DNA from: Escallonia rubra | Taxonomy: Eukaryota; Streptophyta; Magnoliopsida; Escalloniales; Escalloniaceae | Direction: 5' to 3' | Assembly: GCA_033065855.1 (NCBI GenBank) | Contig: JAVXUO010002062.1 | Coordinates: forward strand, 310,001 to 374,000 | Length of the DNA stretch: 64,000 bases | Shown here: one piece after another, positions 1-11,445 of the stretch | Layout: each line of letters starts with the position of its first letter | How positions within the stretch are numbered: the stretch's first letter is position 1 | Translations under genes and position numbers: made by a program | The notes under the pieces: generated by a model | Databases searched by the model: none | The model's input: the letters and a program-made list of their open reading frames with translations, nothing else | Told to the model about the DNA's origin: nothing

Positions 1-3000
1 TTTCTAAAGATACCTTTACAACTCTTTCCAAAATTATCTCAACTAAATTACTCCATAAAGACTAATAGCACTTATTTAAGAGGAGACCTCCTGGGATTCA
101 GCTACGAACAATTCAAGTAATAAACTGGCAGTTCTACAAATTTCTCAAGGCTTAAACCAACATCCTAACGAACACCTCTTGCGGCTCCATGTTCATTACT
201 CTCATTGTACTGAGGTTCATCTAGGTGTTCACCTGAAAACATTTATAAAAAGGGGTGAGCTGGGGGCCCAGTAAATACACATGCCATATCCCTAAAATAA
301 AATTTTGGGGGCTTCGACTATGCCATGGTTTTCCTTTTTCACAATAAAATTTCAATGTTACCAAAATAAATATGCTCAACATATCCACGTATATATATGT
401 ACTTGCAACAAAAGATTCTCGAATTAGAATGGGATCAATAAAGAGTTTTCACCAAGAACTATCACAATTAATCATAACATGTATACTGCGGTCAGCGTAT
501 GGTCCCACTGACTAGGACCCAAAATCCCTCCTCCTCCCAGGATAACAAAGTGTGGACGCAGGGGCGAACCACGGTGCAACAGTACTGTGCGTCAACGTAT
601 GGTCCCGTTGACCAGGACCCGGAATCCACTTTCCCCCGTGGATATGGGGCGCAGTAACACAGTCAACTATCATTTCGTTCCACAGAAATCGATCATATTT
701 CAAATACTCATACAACAATCCATGGCATTTCTTTTCAATTTATGTTTCAAATAAAACACTTTAGAAATAAACATATGCAGAATAGAACTTTAAACTTTAA
801 ATGATCAAATCATAAATACATATCATAGGTTTTGCAAATAAATATACAGAGGAACATGGCAGGGGTACTTACCTCGCTCAAAATCTGTTTCTGATATTTG
901 CTCACTTGCCGGCCCTAGCTCTTGACTATCAAAACCTAAATAACAAATCATACAGATGTTATTTATTGACGCTCGGGCACGCTTAGGTATTTATGTTTCT
1001 TTTAGATGAGTAAACTTTACCCAACCATCCCCCGACTTCCGTATAATTACCTATTTGTACTTTGTCTGAATCTATTCAGAAGAGGTCCTTGGAACTAATT
1101 TAATAACTATCGTAATAATGAAGCGTTACGCTATATCCGTTCGGGCGTTACGCTATATCCGTTCGGGCGTTACGCCGCTAACATAGCAAACGACCTTAAA
1201 ATATTTCGAAACTTTAGACACTACATTATCTTAGCGACATAAGATTATTGTAGGAGTTTCAGAATTTAATAACTTAGTTTACTATTCTATAATACACTAA
1301 CGTCTCTATCACGCATAAAATTAGTTAACACGCTTCCCGAGCTCCAAAAATTCTAACATTTTTACTGTGTGTAGGTCTTGAAAAATAAACCTAAGTTACT
1401 TCTTTGAGTTTTGCCCAAAACATTTTCTAGATATGTTTTAAAAATTCGAAAAGAGACTGCTGGAATAAGATAGCTTTTTAGCGACACTTTTAACTCCAAC
1501 TTTAAAACATGGACTTTCCCTCTCTCTAAGCGGTCTTCTCCTTCTTCACGCCTACTCAGTACTGTTCTTACATGAACTCACTTCAGTCATAATACCCATT
1601 AGCTTGCCTTTACACCCAAATTCTCATAAACCATTACTTTAACTCTTCATCACCATTTACAAGCTACTGCCGCATCTTCTTGTCAAACTCATGCTTCAAG
1701 ACCACTTCTCACATTATAAACACACAGGTACCCATTACAAGCACTCTTGGACCCCCACTAAACCACACAGAAAAACACACAGCACTACACCTGCTCCAAG
1801 GCAGCCTTGGCTACTTTCTCTCACACACCCACACTACACGTTTCACCCACTATAATGCACATTCATCTATCTTTTTACTCTAACATCACTGCCTCACCAT
1901 TTAATACCCCATCATCCTTGCCAACCCACAGCAACACCATCAACTTGCTGTTACACTCACTGTATACATTACACCCACACTCTCACGGCTGTCTGGCCTT
2001 CTTAAACACATACCCACATACAATAACACCCACACATTACATTCCCATATTCAGCCACCATGCCCACTGTACGTCTCTCTTTCTTTCTTCCTTTTTCATT
2101 CACCACTTCATATATATACACACATTGCACTAAACACTATATTCCAAATCCCACCGAAACCCACACACCAACAATACAAATCACACCCACCTATTACACT
2201 CTTACAAACACACGCACATTTGCATACACAGCTGCATAGCAGCCTACACAGTGCGTACGCACACCTCTCACCTGTGCGCACAACACACACAAACCCATTG
2301 CTGTTCCCTCTTCTTTATTTCTCCAACACCTTCCCACGTCCAGCTGCTATCACGGCATTTCCATGCGCCAAGCTCCACTCATCCTTTGCGCAACCATGGC
2401 TACCATGACAACAATCCCACAAGGTGCAAAGCAGGCCCTTATCATCGGTTCTGTTCCAAACCCATATCCCTTCACGCCGCTATTATACCCACTCACACAT
2501 TCGAATGTTTACGACACCTACATAGTTGTTCCCATCCGCATATACCAGTACTTATAACTCACCATTTCTCACAGACCCATTACCTATATGTATATTAATA
2601 CCGACAGTTTAAACTGCCTCATGGCAGCGATTCGTCCCCTGTAAACCCACGTTTTTCTTTCTCTTTTAAGCCCACATACGGATTACATGCATACACACGA
2701 ACCTATACATATATACTGAAATTTGCAGCCCCACTCACATAAACACGGCAGCCACCATGGCTGGCCAAACGATACCCCTCACAACTTCTCGAACTCAGGC
2801 GATACACATATATGCGATTCGACAATAAGCCTACAATATGCTAAGTAAATCTGTAAGAGGGCTTACCGAAATTCCTATGCGATTGCCAGAGCTTGCCGAA
2901 AAATTTCCCCCTTCAAGCTCTCTTCTTTCTCTTCTCTTTATCTCTCTCTACCGTGAACAAGATGGAGTCTGACGGCTAGAAGGGTGGCTGCTCACCCCCA

Positions 3001-3533
3001 CAATCTTATATATTTATATAAGGGGGTGAAAACCCTAGTTAGAAATTGCAAAGAAGCCCTATAAACCCATTTGTCGCTAAAATTTCTAACCCAACTTATT
3101 ATTACGAAAAATGGTCCAAAGAATAAAATACTTACGATGAACCATATGTTAGCAAATTTATTAAAGACTGTTACGCTAACCCGCTACACTACTTGTCGCT
3201 AAAAAATGTCATAAGTTATTAATTCGCTAATTGCTACTAATACCTCAATCTGTGTTGTTCATAATTGTTATCACAACTTATATTTTATGATGTTAAATTT
3301 GTTGCTAAAGGTTTCTATAGAAAATACCAGTTAACGCTAATCCTTGCCAACGACATTAATCAATATCAATAATATCTGTTACCGTTAAATTTTTCTTATG
3401 ATTCTAAAATTGTCGTAAAGATCACCATTATAATGCTCCCCAAATTCGTCGCTAAAAACTCAAAAGAACATCACTCTTAGAAATTGTTGCTAAAGTAATA
3501 ATAACCGGTTAAGCCAAGGTTTGGGGTATTACA
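1..3533 (-). repeat. 3' LTR of the gypsy-like element (incomplete at window edge)
   Basis: This block is nearly identical to 5493-9176. On the - strand it begins TGTAATACCCC at 3533. I count only about seven differences plus a one-base indel against the other LTR over about 3.5 kb, for example C at 2770 versus A at 8412. That is roughly 0.2 percent divergence and means a recent insertion. Short open frames in it (for example 1807-2133 and 2251-2598) repeat exactly in the other LTR, match no family I know, and are not annotated as genes. Confidence 0.9.
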
Positions 3534-3547
3534 TTATCTCCTCCTTA
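3534..3547 (-). other. Polypurine tract of the gypsy-like element
   Basis: On the - strand the bases directly before the 3' LTR read AAGGAGGAGATAA, followed at once by the LTR start TGTAATACC. This is the expected position and composition of a plus-strand priming site. Confidence 0.8.
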
Positions 3548-5476
3548 AAGAAATTTCGTCCTCGAAATTTGGTGTTCCCTGTACAGCTGATCTTAATCAT
3601 TTTAATCTCTGATAACCATCAGCATAACACCTCAAGTGTACTACACGACTAAATCCATCTAAATGTTCACAATCAAACTCGGATATAATTTCAAGCGACT
3701 TGATAAGTACATGCACCCAAAGACCTTAAAGCATGAAATGTGTGATATGCATTTAACACACTTTAATCCACTGATAATCCGTACCTCGAAACTTTGTGTT
3801 ATTAGATTTCTGCATTCAATGATGTCTGATCTCATCTCCCATCATAACACTTAACTTTAAACTCACTTCAATTCACCAACCAAAAATACGTCTAAGATTA
3901 ATAATCTTAAATTAGAACATTCGCCAGTTGTAAATGCTATCTCTACATTTCTCCATTTATTCAATGAAAATCATCGTTACACCTTGAAGTATCACCAAGT
4001 GATCAAAATTTCTAGAGCATCAGATGTATTCATCAAAATCAACCACAAGACCAATTTGAGACCAGGATATTACATCTTCTTCCCGTTAAAAGAAATTCGA
4101 CCTCGAATTTCATTATGCTCACAACGTTAAACGTCACAGTTCCTATTTAAGTCGTTACGCTAAGCTCTAACATACCAGGTCATCACTTATACTTACTCCA
4201 CTCCAACACAACCAGATATTTAAATTCTTAATCATCATGCTTCTGCTACGCTTTTCAGATAATAAACCACAATATATTCTTTCGCACGGTCTACTTAATA
4301 GTAGCAAGCTTAACTTTAAGCGTATGGCATACTAAGATACTGAGCAATTATCTCATATGACTTTCACTCTAAAGGATCCCACATTGAGTTATATCTATAA
4401 CTCTTATCAGCCTAGTCATGACTCTATAGAATCATATACCTATCAACACCGCACCATAATTTACGCCTATGAAAATCTAACCTTTAAAATTTTTATGTGA
4501 AATTGTAACGCTTAGCTCGAACATATTAGATCGCCGTTTATACTCCTCTAGTCGCCAACTTTAAAAGACACTTCCACCATTCAAAAGTCCTCAAATATTT
4601 CACATAAAAAAAATAGATACTCTTAACTTCGTGGCTCAAATCATAACCATTCTATAGACATAAGTTGCATTTTTTAATTTTTTTTTTGCCTTAAAAGAAT
4701 AAAATACTTAATCCCGTCAAAGATGGTGAGCAACTAGTTCTAGTCCTCAATTACATCCCTTTATCCTATGGTAGTTCACTCCTCGAAATCAGATAAAGTC
4801 ATGCACGCCAATTAATGTATGTAGGACCCTGGGCTACAGCTAAAACCCAAAATGCACGCTGAAAACATCATTACTCATAATCTCAATTCACCTTTGCCAT
4901 AGTCCAATATATGCACATAACTTGTACTTAGTGAAATGAGGATATAAGATCTAAAGCCAAATTCTCGTGTGCATTCATAGCAAAGTCAACCCAGTGGCTC
5001 TATGCTCTCAGACAAATATTTACTCGTCCCAATCTCGCATTTCAATTCAAAGTACTGCTATTCTATGAAACCTTGTTTCAAAAAAACTTGTGAACTTATA
5101 AACCTCACTATAACAAAAAAAAATTCAGTTAGCGCTCTAACGGTAGCAACTAAGAGCTACGAACTAAGAGCTAAGAGTGCCGGGTTACAAGCTACAAGAA
5201 CTTCCAGAAACCACAGTCTTACATTATCTCTATCTAGCTATTAAGCTAATGTTGTTCTACAACCTTGATTAGCTTTTGGCAACTAGAAGCATATCTCTCC
5301 AGCTTCGCCCAATGAAAATGAGTCTTCCTAATGATATCTATAACCTTCGAAACATAAGTCATAATCACCAATAGCAACTTAAAGAAACTTCACCAATAAA
5401 ATTGGATCATCACTTAGGGTTCTAAAACCTAACCAGCGAAATCATTACTTAAACTCTAATATCCCAAAACCGTAAT

Positions 5477-5488
5477 GCTCTGATACCA
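5477..5488 (-). other. Primer binding site for initiator tRNA-Met
   Basis: The - strand reads TGGTATCAGAGC, the standard plant initiator tRNA-Met complement. It lies four bases after the LTR end (…GTGACA, ending at 5493). It fixes the element's orientation and the boundary of its 5' LTR. Confidence 0.92.
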
Positions 5489-5492
5489 TTTC

Positions 5493-8400
5493 TGTCACGA
5501 CCCAAACCCACGGGTAAGCCCATGTGCTAGGCACGTGACCGGCCGCAGACCCATTCAGACAACTAATTAGGGTTCTGCCAGGCCTTACTTAAGCATGTAC
5601 ACAATTTTAAAACCATACATTAAACCAATACCATAACATGAATTTCTAAAGATACCTTTACAACTCTTTCCAAAATTATCTCAACTAAATTACTCCATAA
5701 AGACTAATAGCACTTATTTAAGAGGAGACCTCCTGGGATTCAGCTACGAACAATTCAAGTAATAAACTGGCAGTTCTACAAATTTCTCAAGGCTTAAACC
5801 AACATCCTAACGAACACCTCTTGCGGCTCCATGTTCATTACTCTCATTGTACTGAGGTTCATCTAGGTGTTCACCTGAAAACATTTATAAAAAGGGGTGA
5901 GCTGGGGGCCCAGTAAATACACATGCCATATCCCTAAAATAAAATTTTGGGGGCTTCGACTATGCCATGGTTTTCCTTTTTCACAATAAAATTTCAATGT
6001 TACCAAAATAAATATGCTCAACATATCCACGTATATATATGTACTTGCAACAAAAGATTCTCGAATTAGAATGGGATCAATAAAGAGTTTTCACCAAGAA
6101 CTATCACAATTAATCATAACATGTATACTGCGGTCAGCGTATGGTCCCACTGACTAGGACCCAAAATCCCTCCTCCTCCCAGGATAACAAAGTGTGGACG
6201 CAGGGGCGAACCACGGTGCAACAGTACTGTGCGTCAACGTATGGTCCCGTTGACCAGGACCCGGAATCCACTTTCCCCCGTGGATATGGGGCGCAGTAAC
6301 ACAGTCAACTATCATTTCGTTCCACAGAAATCGATCATATTTCAAATACTCATACAACAATCCATGGCATTTCTTTTCAATTTATGTTTCAAATAAAACA
6401 CTTTAGAAATAAACATATGCAGAATAGAACTTTAAACTTTAAATGATCAAATCATAAATACATATCATAGGTTTTGCAAATAAATATACAGAGGAACATG
6501 GCAGGGGTACTTACCTCGCTCAAAATCTGTTTCTGATATTTGCTCACTTGCCGGCCCTAGCTCTTGACTATCAAAACCTAAATAACAAATCATACAGATG
6601 TTATTTATTGACGCTCGGGCACGCTTAGGTATTTATGTTTCTTTTAGATGAGTAAACTTTACCCAACCATCCCCCGACTTCCGTATAATTACCTATTTGT
6701 ACTTTGTCTGAATCTATTCAGAAGAGGTCCTTGGAACTAATTTAATAACTATCGTAATAATGAAGCGTTACGCTATATCCGTTCGGGCGTTACGCTATAT
6801 CCGTTCGGGCGTTACGCCGCTAACATAGCAAACGACCTTAAAATATTTCGAAACTTTAGACACTACATTATCTTAGCGACATAAGATTATTGTAGGAGTT
6901 TCAGAATTTAATAACTTAGTTTACTATTCTATAATACACTAACGTCTCTATCACGCATAAAATTAGTTAACACGCTTCCCGAGCTCCAAAAATTCTAACA
7001 TTTTTACTGTGTGTAGGTCTTGAAAAATAAACCTAAGTTACTTCTTTGAGTTTTGCCCAAAACATTTTCTAGATATGTTTTAAAAATTCGAAAAGAGACT
7101 GCTGGAATAAGATAGCTTTTTAGCGACACTTTTAACTCCAACTTTAAAACATGGACTTTCCCTCTCTCTAAGCGGTCTTCTCCTTCTTCACGCCTACTCA
7201 GTACTGTTCTTACATGAACTCACTTCAGTCATAATACCCATTAGCTTGCCTTTACACCCAAATTCTCATAAACCATTACTTTAACTCTTCATCACCATTT
7301 ACAAGCTACTGCCGCATCTTCTTGTCAAACTCATGCTTCAAGACCACTTCTCACATTATAAACACACAGGTACCCATTACAAGCACTCTTGGACCCCCAC
7401 TAAACCACACAGAAAAACACACAGCACTACACCTGCTCCAAGGCAGCCTTGGCTACTTTCTCTCACACACCCACACTACACGTTTCACCCACTATAATGC
7501 ACATTCATCTATCTTTTTACTCTAACATCACTGCCTCACCATTTAATACCCCATCATCCTTGCCAACCCACAGCAACACCATCAACTTGCTGTTACACTC
7601 ACTGTATACATTACACCCACACTCTCACGGCTGTCTGGCCTTCTTAAACACATACCCACATACAATAACACCCACACATTACATTCCCATATTCAGCCAC
7701 CATGCCCACTGTACGTCTCTCTTTCTTTCTTCCTTTTTCATTCACCACTTCATATATATACACACATTGCACTAAACACTATATTCCAAATCCCACCGAA
7801 ACCCACACACCAACAATACAAATCACACCCACCTATTACACTCTTACAAACACACGCACATTTGCATACACAGCTGCATAGCAGCCTACACAGTGCGTAC
7901 GCACACCTCTCACCTGTGCGCACAACACACACAAACCCATTGCTGTTCCCTCTTCTTTATTTCTCCAACACCTTCCCACGTCCAGCTGCTATCACGGCAT
8001 TTCCATGCGCCAAGCTCCACTCATCCTTTGCGCAACCATGGCTACCATGACAACAATCCCACAAGGTGCAAAGCAGGCCCTTATCATCGGTTCTGTTCCA
8101 AACCCATATCCCTTCACGCCGCTATTATACCCACTCACACATTCGAATGTTTACGACACCTACATAGTTGTTCCCATCCGCATATACCAGTACTTATAAC
8201 TCACCATTTCTCACAGACCCATTACCTATATGTATATTAATACCGACAGTTTAAACTGCCTCATGGCAGCGATTCGTCCCCTGTAAACCCACGTTTTTCT
8301 TTCTCTTTTAAGCCCACATACGGATTACATGCATACACACGAACCTATACATATATACTGAAATTTGCAGCCCCACTCACATAAACACGGCAGCCACCAT

Positions 8401-9176
8401 GGCTGGCCAAAAGATACCCCTCACAACTTCTCGAACTCAGGCGATACACATATATGCGATTCGACAATAAGCCTACAATATGCTAAGTAAATCTGTAAGA
8501 GGGCTTACCGAAATTCCTATGCGATTGCCAGAGCTTGCCGAAAAATTTCCCCCTTCAAGCTCTCTTCTTTCTCTTCTCTATATCTCTCTCTACCGTGAAC
8601 AAGATGGAGTCTGACGGCTAGAAGGGTGGCTGCTCACCCCCACAATCTTATATATTTATATAAGGGGGTGAAAACCCTAGTTAGAAATTGCAAAGAAGCC
8701 CTATAAACCCATTTGTCGCTAAAACTTCTAACCCAACTTATTATTACGAAAAATGGTCCAAAGAATAAAATACTTACGATGAACCATATGTTAGCAAATT
8801 TATTAAAGACTGTTACGCTAACCCGCTACACTACTTGTCGCTAAAAAAATGTCATAAGTTATTAATTCGCTAATTGCTACTAATACCTCAATCTGTGTTG
8901 TTCATAATTGTTATCATAACTTATATTTTATGATGTTAAATTTGTTGCTAAAGGTTTCTATAGAAAATACCAGTTACCGCTAATCCTTGCCAACGACATT
9001 AATCAATATCAATAATATCTGTTACCGTTAAATTTTTCTTATGATTCTAAAATTGTCGTAAAGATCACCATTATAATGCTCCCCAAATTCGTCGCTAAAA
9101 ACTCAAAAGAACATCACTCTTAGAAATTGTTGCTAAAGTAATAATAACCGGTTAAGCCAAGGTTCGGGGTATTACA
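5493..9176 (-). repeat. 5' LTR of the gypsy-like element, 3684 bp
   Basis: On the - strand it begins TGTAATACCCC at 9176 and ends GTGACA at 5493, with TG..CA termini. Inside are a 22-base motif repeated in tandem (about 6766-6820; equivalent 1124-1180 in the other LTR) and two diverged copies of a CGTATGGTCCC block about 100 bp apart (6130 and 6238). The part nearest the LTR start (8700-9140) is rich in GTCGCTAAA-like motifs. Confidence 0.92.
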
Positions 9177-9179
9177 CAG

Positions 9180-9449
9180 GCTCTAGGGGTTACAGCTCAT
9201 GCAGATGAGGCTGTCACTGTTCATTGTGACAATACAGCTGCCCTAGATTTTGTTAAGGACCCCAAATATCATGGGAAGGCCAAACACATAGCCCCTCGTA
9301 ATCACTTCATTAGAACTTTAGTTGCGCAAGAAGAGGTGACCATGAAGCATATACCTACTGGCAGAATGGTGGCTGATCCTTTGACCAAGCCTGTTGCTAG
9401 ATATGTTTTCCTTTCTCACATTAGGAGTATGAGACTACATAGGTTTTGA
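9180..9449 (+). pseudogene. Ty1/copia polyprotein, RNase H C-terminus (truncated by insertion)
   Basis: Ninety codons stay open to a TGA at 9447-9449. They encode the C-terminal end of a copia RNase H: a CDNTAAL block, a KHI..RNHFIR block (residues about 40-51 of the fragment), then IPTGRMVADPLTKP and a terminal HIRSMRLHRF. This domain removes the RNA strand of RNA:DNA hybrids in the virus-like particle. The upstream gag, protease, integrase and reverse transcriptase parts are cut off by the gypsy-like element ending at 9176. The visible frame has no stop or frameshift, so the copia element was probably young when interrupted. It cannot make a full polyprotein here. Confidence 0.9.
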
Positions 9450-9979
9450 TATGTTTATGGCATCTTATGTACTTGATATTATTTATTATATTAAATTTTT
9501 CGTTCCTTGATTTGAGTTTATTTTGGAATGAATGGATAATCTTTGTGCTTATATATGCATCCTTATTGAGAGTGTCACAAGGCTCGAATTGACCCACTCA
9601 CACGGGTAATTCACCTTGGCGCTAAGATAGCGAGCAAGATGAGACATAATTGTCTTAGGCACCAAGAGGGCGAATAAGATGATACAGTTTGTAATGCAAA
9701 CATGTCGCCTTAGTTAGAGCTAAGATGAGACCTAAAAAGATAGGTCGATCATAGAGTATCTCCACAACTCTATGTAGCCTATTTACAGCCGAATGTGATA
9801 TTTCAGACAGGCACTATGAGAGTGACTGGGTTGAAAAACTCAGGTTAGGCGCTTGTACAGCGACTAGACTCAGATTTGTATGGCGTATTTTATTATACAT
9901 TTATGTGACACGCCCTTGCGGGTTACGCCATAGCATGCAAATCATACTGCATGTGTTAAATGCAGACCGACAGTGGGAG
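9450..9979 (+). mobile_element. Copia 3' untranslated spacer and polypurine tract
   Basis: This is the non-coding interval between the copia stop codon and its 3' LTR. It ends in CAGTGGGAG (9971-9979), which I read as the polypurine tract because the next bases, TGATGAATG, start the LTR. I see no additional reading frame such as an envelope-like gene. Confidence 0.65.
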
Positions 9980-11069
9980 TGATGAATGAATCCCTGCTTC
10001 GTCACTGTGTGAGCCACTTGGATCGAAATATTTTTGATCCTATGTAGTACCCTTCTCACCTTAGACTATGTCATGAAGAAGAGACTCAATGTCGCTACTT
10101 TAGCATGTACCCTTGGATCATGGATGATGCAGTCTCGCAGGGCATGTCTAGGAAAGCTGTTGGGTCTAATTGGAATGACATGAGGGCTTTGGGAAGAAAG
10201 TTCAATATTACACCATGTTGTGTGATTCATAGCCCGAGCAACTTTGTCGATTTTCGTTTCGATATGAGTCATGAATACATAACATATGAAAGGTTTAACA
10301 CTGCTCACTATGAGGGACTTGAGAGTGTTTAATCTGGTGTAGTTGAACTATCTGAGGTACATACGAGATTTTTTGGAGTGATGTATTGTGTTAGTTTGGT
10401 GATGACTTAATACAATTCTCCTCAATTGGACATCCTTTCTCGTAGGTCGCACGTTTCATTTCCTGTATGAGGAGATGCGTGGACAAGAGATAAGGAGGGA
10501 CTGCACGATTTATTTGCCCTGTGTGGGGGCGAGTGAGCGCTATTAATAAATTGGGTCAGTGGACCCATTATCCGTCCACTAACAGATAATATGTATTTGT
10601 TAGTCTTGATAATTACAGTTAATTAGATGATATTTATCTGCTAAGTGTTTGAGATAAATACAATATTTATTTCCTTGGTGTTTGAGATAAATAAAGTTTT
10701 TATTTCCTAAGTGTTTGAGGTAAAGTCAGTCTCTAATACTATCTCTATATAAAGGCTAGAGATATCTCAAGAAATCAGAAGTCACATCAATAAGTGACAA
10801 ACAATAAGTCACAAGACAATCCCTCTTTGTGTTGCACTCTCTCTAGAGCATCACCGAGCTCTAGGATTTGGTTCGTGGACGAAGAACTCGACTCTAGTAG
10901 CCGTTTTTGTACCTGCGATAAAGATCAAGCGTGTTGGAGGCTCGTAACAACAAGGATCCTTCGTCGGAATTTTTTAAAACTTCATAAGGAATGTTTTGGA
11001 ACCCACTACGTGTTGCGTGGTAGCGCATTTACTCGTTTCAACATTTGCTAATGCTTGTTAAAGGATAAT

Positions 11070-11221
11070 GGGTAAATTGCACTAAACCCCCTGAGGTTTA
11101 CACCCGTGTCTCACAAAGGACCCTAAGGTTCCAATTTCAACAACTAACACCCCAACTTTGCATTTTTGATCCAATTGGACCCAAAATTGACTTTCCGTTA
11201 CAAGAGCTGTGGATGGCCGTC
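11070..11221 (+). repeat. MULE left terminal inverted repeat
   Basis: These 152 bases match the reverse complement of 16649-16800 with about five substitutions. The similarity ends abruptly after GGCCGTC on both sides. Confidence 0.94.
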
Positions 11222-11445
11222 GCTATGTGCACCTCACGTGATATTTTTTAGGGGCAAATTTGTCAAATCTTAATGTAGTTAAACAAACACTTAAGCTAAA
11301 GGAGAAAGGATAAAACACCTAACGAGAGAATTTGAACGATCAAATCTGATCGCACTACCATTACAATCTAAGGCACAAAATTTAGTTTAGGGTTTGATTT
11401 CGTGGGGACCAGAGGACGATCAAGGCGTTTCTTGTTGGATCTTCA

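Larger units (their letters stand above)
3534..5492 (-). mobile_element. Non-coding interior of the gypsy-like element
   Basis: This is AT-rich sequence between polypurine tract and primer binding site. The longest open frame (5002-5244, + strand, 80 aa) runs against the element and resembles nothing known. Around 4065-4112 there is a second, diverged copy of the LTR/polypurine junction (GGATATTACATC, then a purine block and CGAATTTC-like sequence). A block near 4141-4200 recurs near 4503-4556. Both suggest the interior was assembled from duplicated element ends rather than being a simple gag-pol deletion. Confidence 0.75.
1..9176 (-). mobile_element. Non-autonomous Ty3/gypsy-like LTR retrotransposon (LARD-type), left end outside window
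   Basis: Two near-identical direct repeats (1-3533 and 5493-9176, offset about 5642) flank a 1959-bp interior. On the - strand the interior starts with a site matching initiator tRNA-Met and ends with a purine-rich tract, so the element reads right to left. Comparing the LTRs puts the missing left end about 149 bases before position 1, for a total near 9.3 kb. The interior has no recognisable gag, protease, reverse transcriptase or integrase, so it must depend on proteins from elsewhere. The sequence next to the polypurine tract (a CGAAATTTC-type block, then LTR start TGTAATACCCC) resembles Del/Tekay chromoviruses; that lineage call is inference. It was inserted at 9176/9177 inside a copia RNase H gene. 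The left target-site duplication is outside the window. Confidence 0.88.

Noticed and set aside
1807-2598. Overlapping His/Thr/Pro-rich open frames (108, 115, 62 and 64 aa), repeated at 7449-8240
   Set aside because: They lie in the LTRs of the gypsy-like element and overlap in several frames. Their composition follows the CACA-rich DNA and they resemble no protein family.
5002-5244. 80-aa open frame in the gypsy-like interior
   Set aside because: It runs opposite to the element, has no gag-like or zinc-knuckle features, and is short enough to occur by chance.
10066-11051. Open frames in the copia LTR (75, 80 and 85 aa)
   Set aside because: They overlap on both strands within LTR promoter and leader sequence; none has a known domain.
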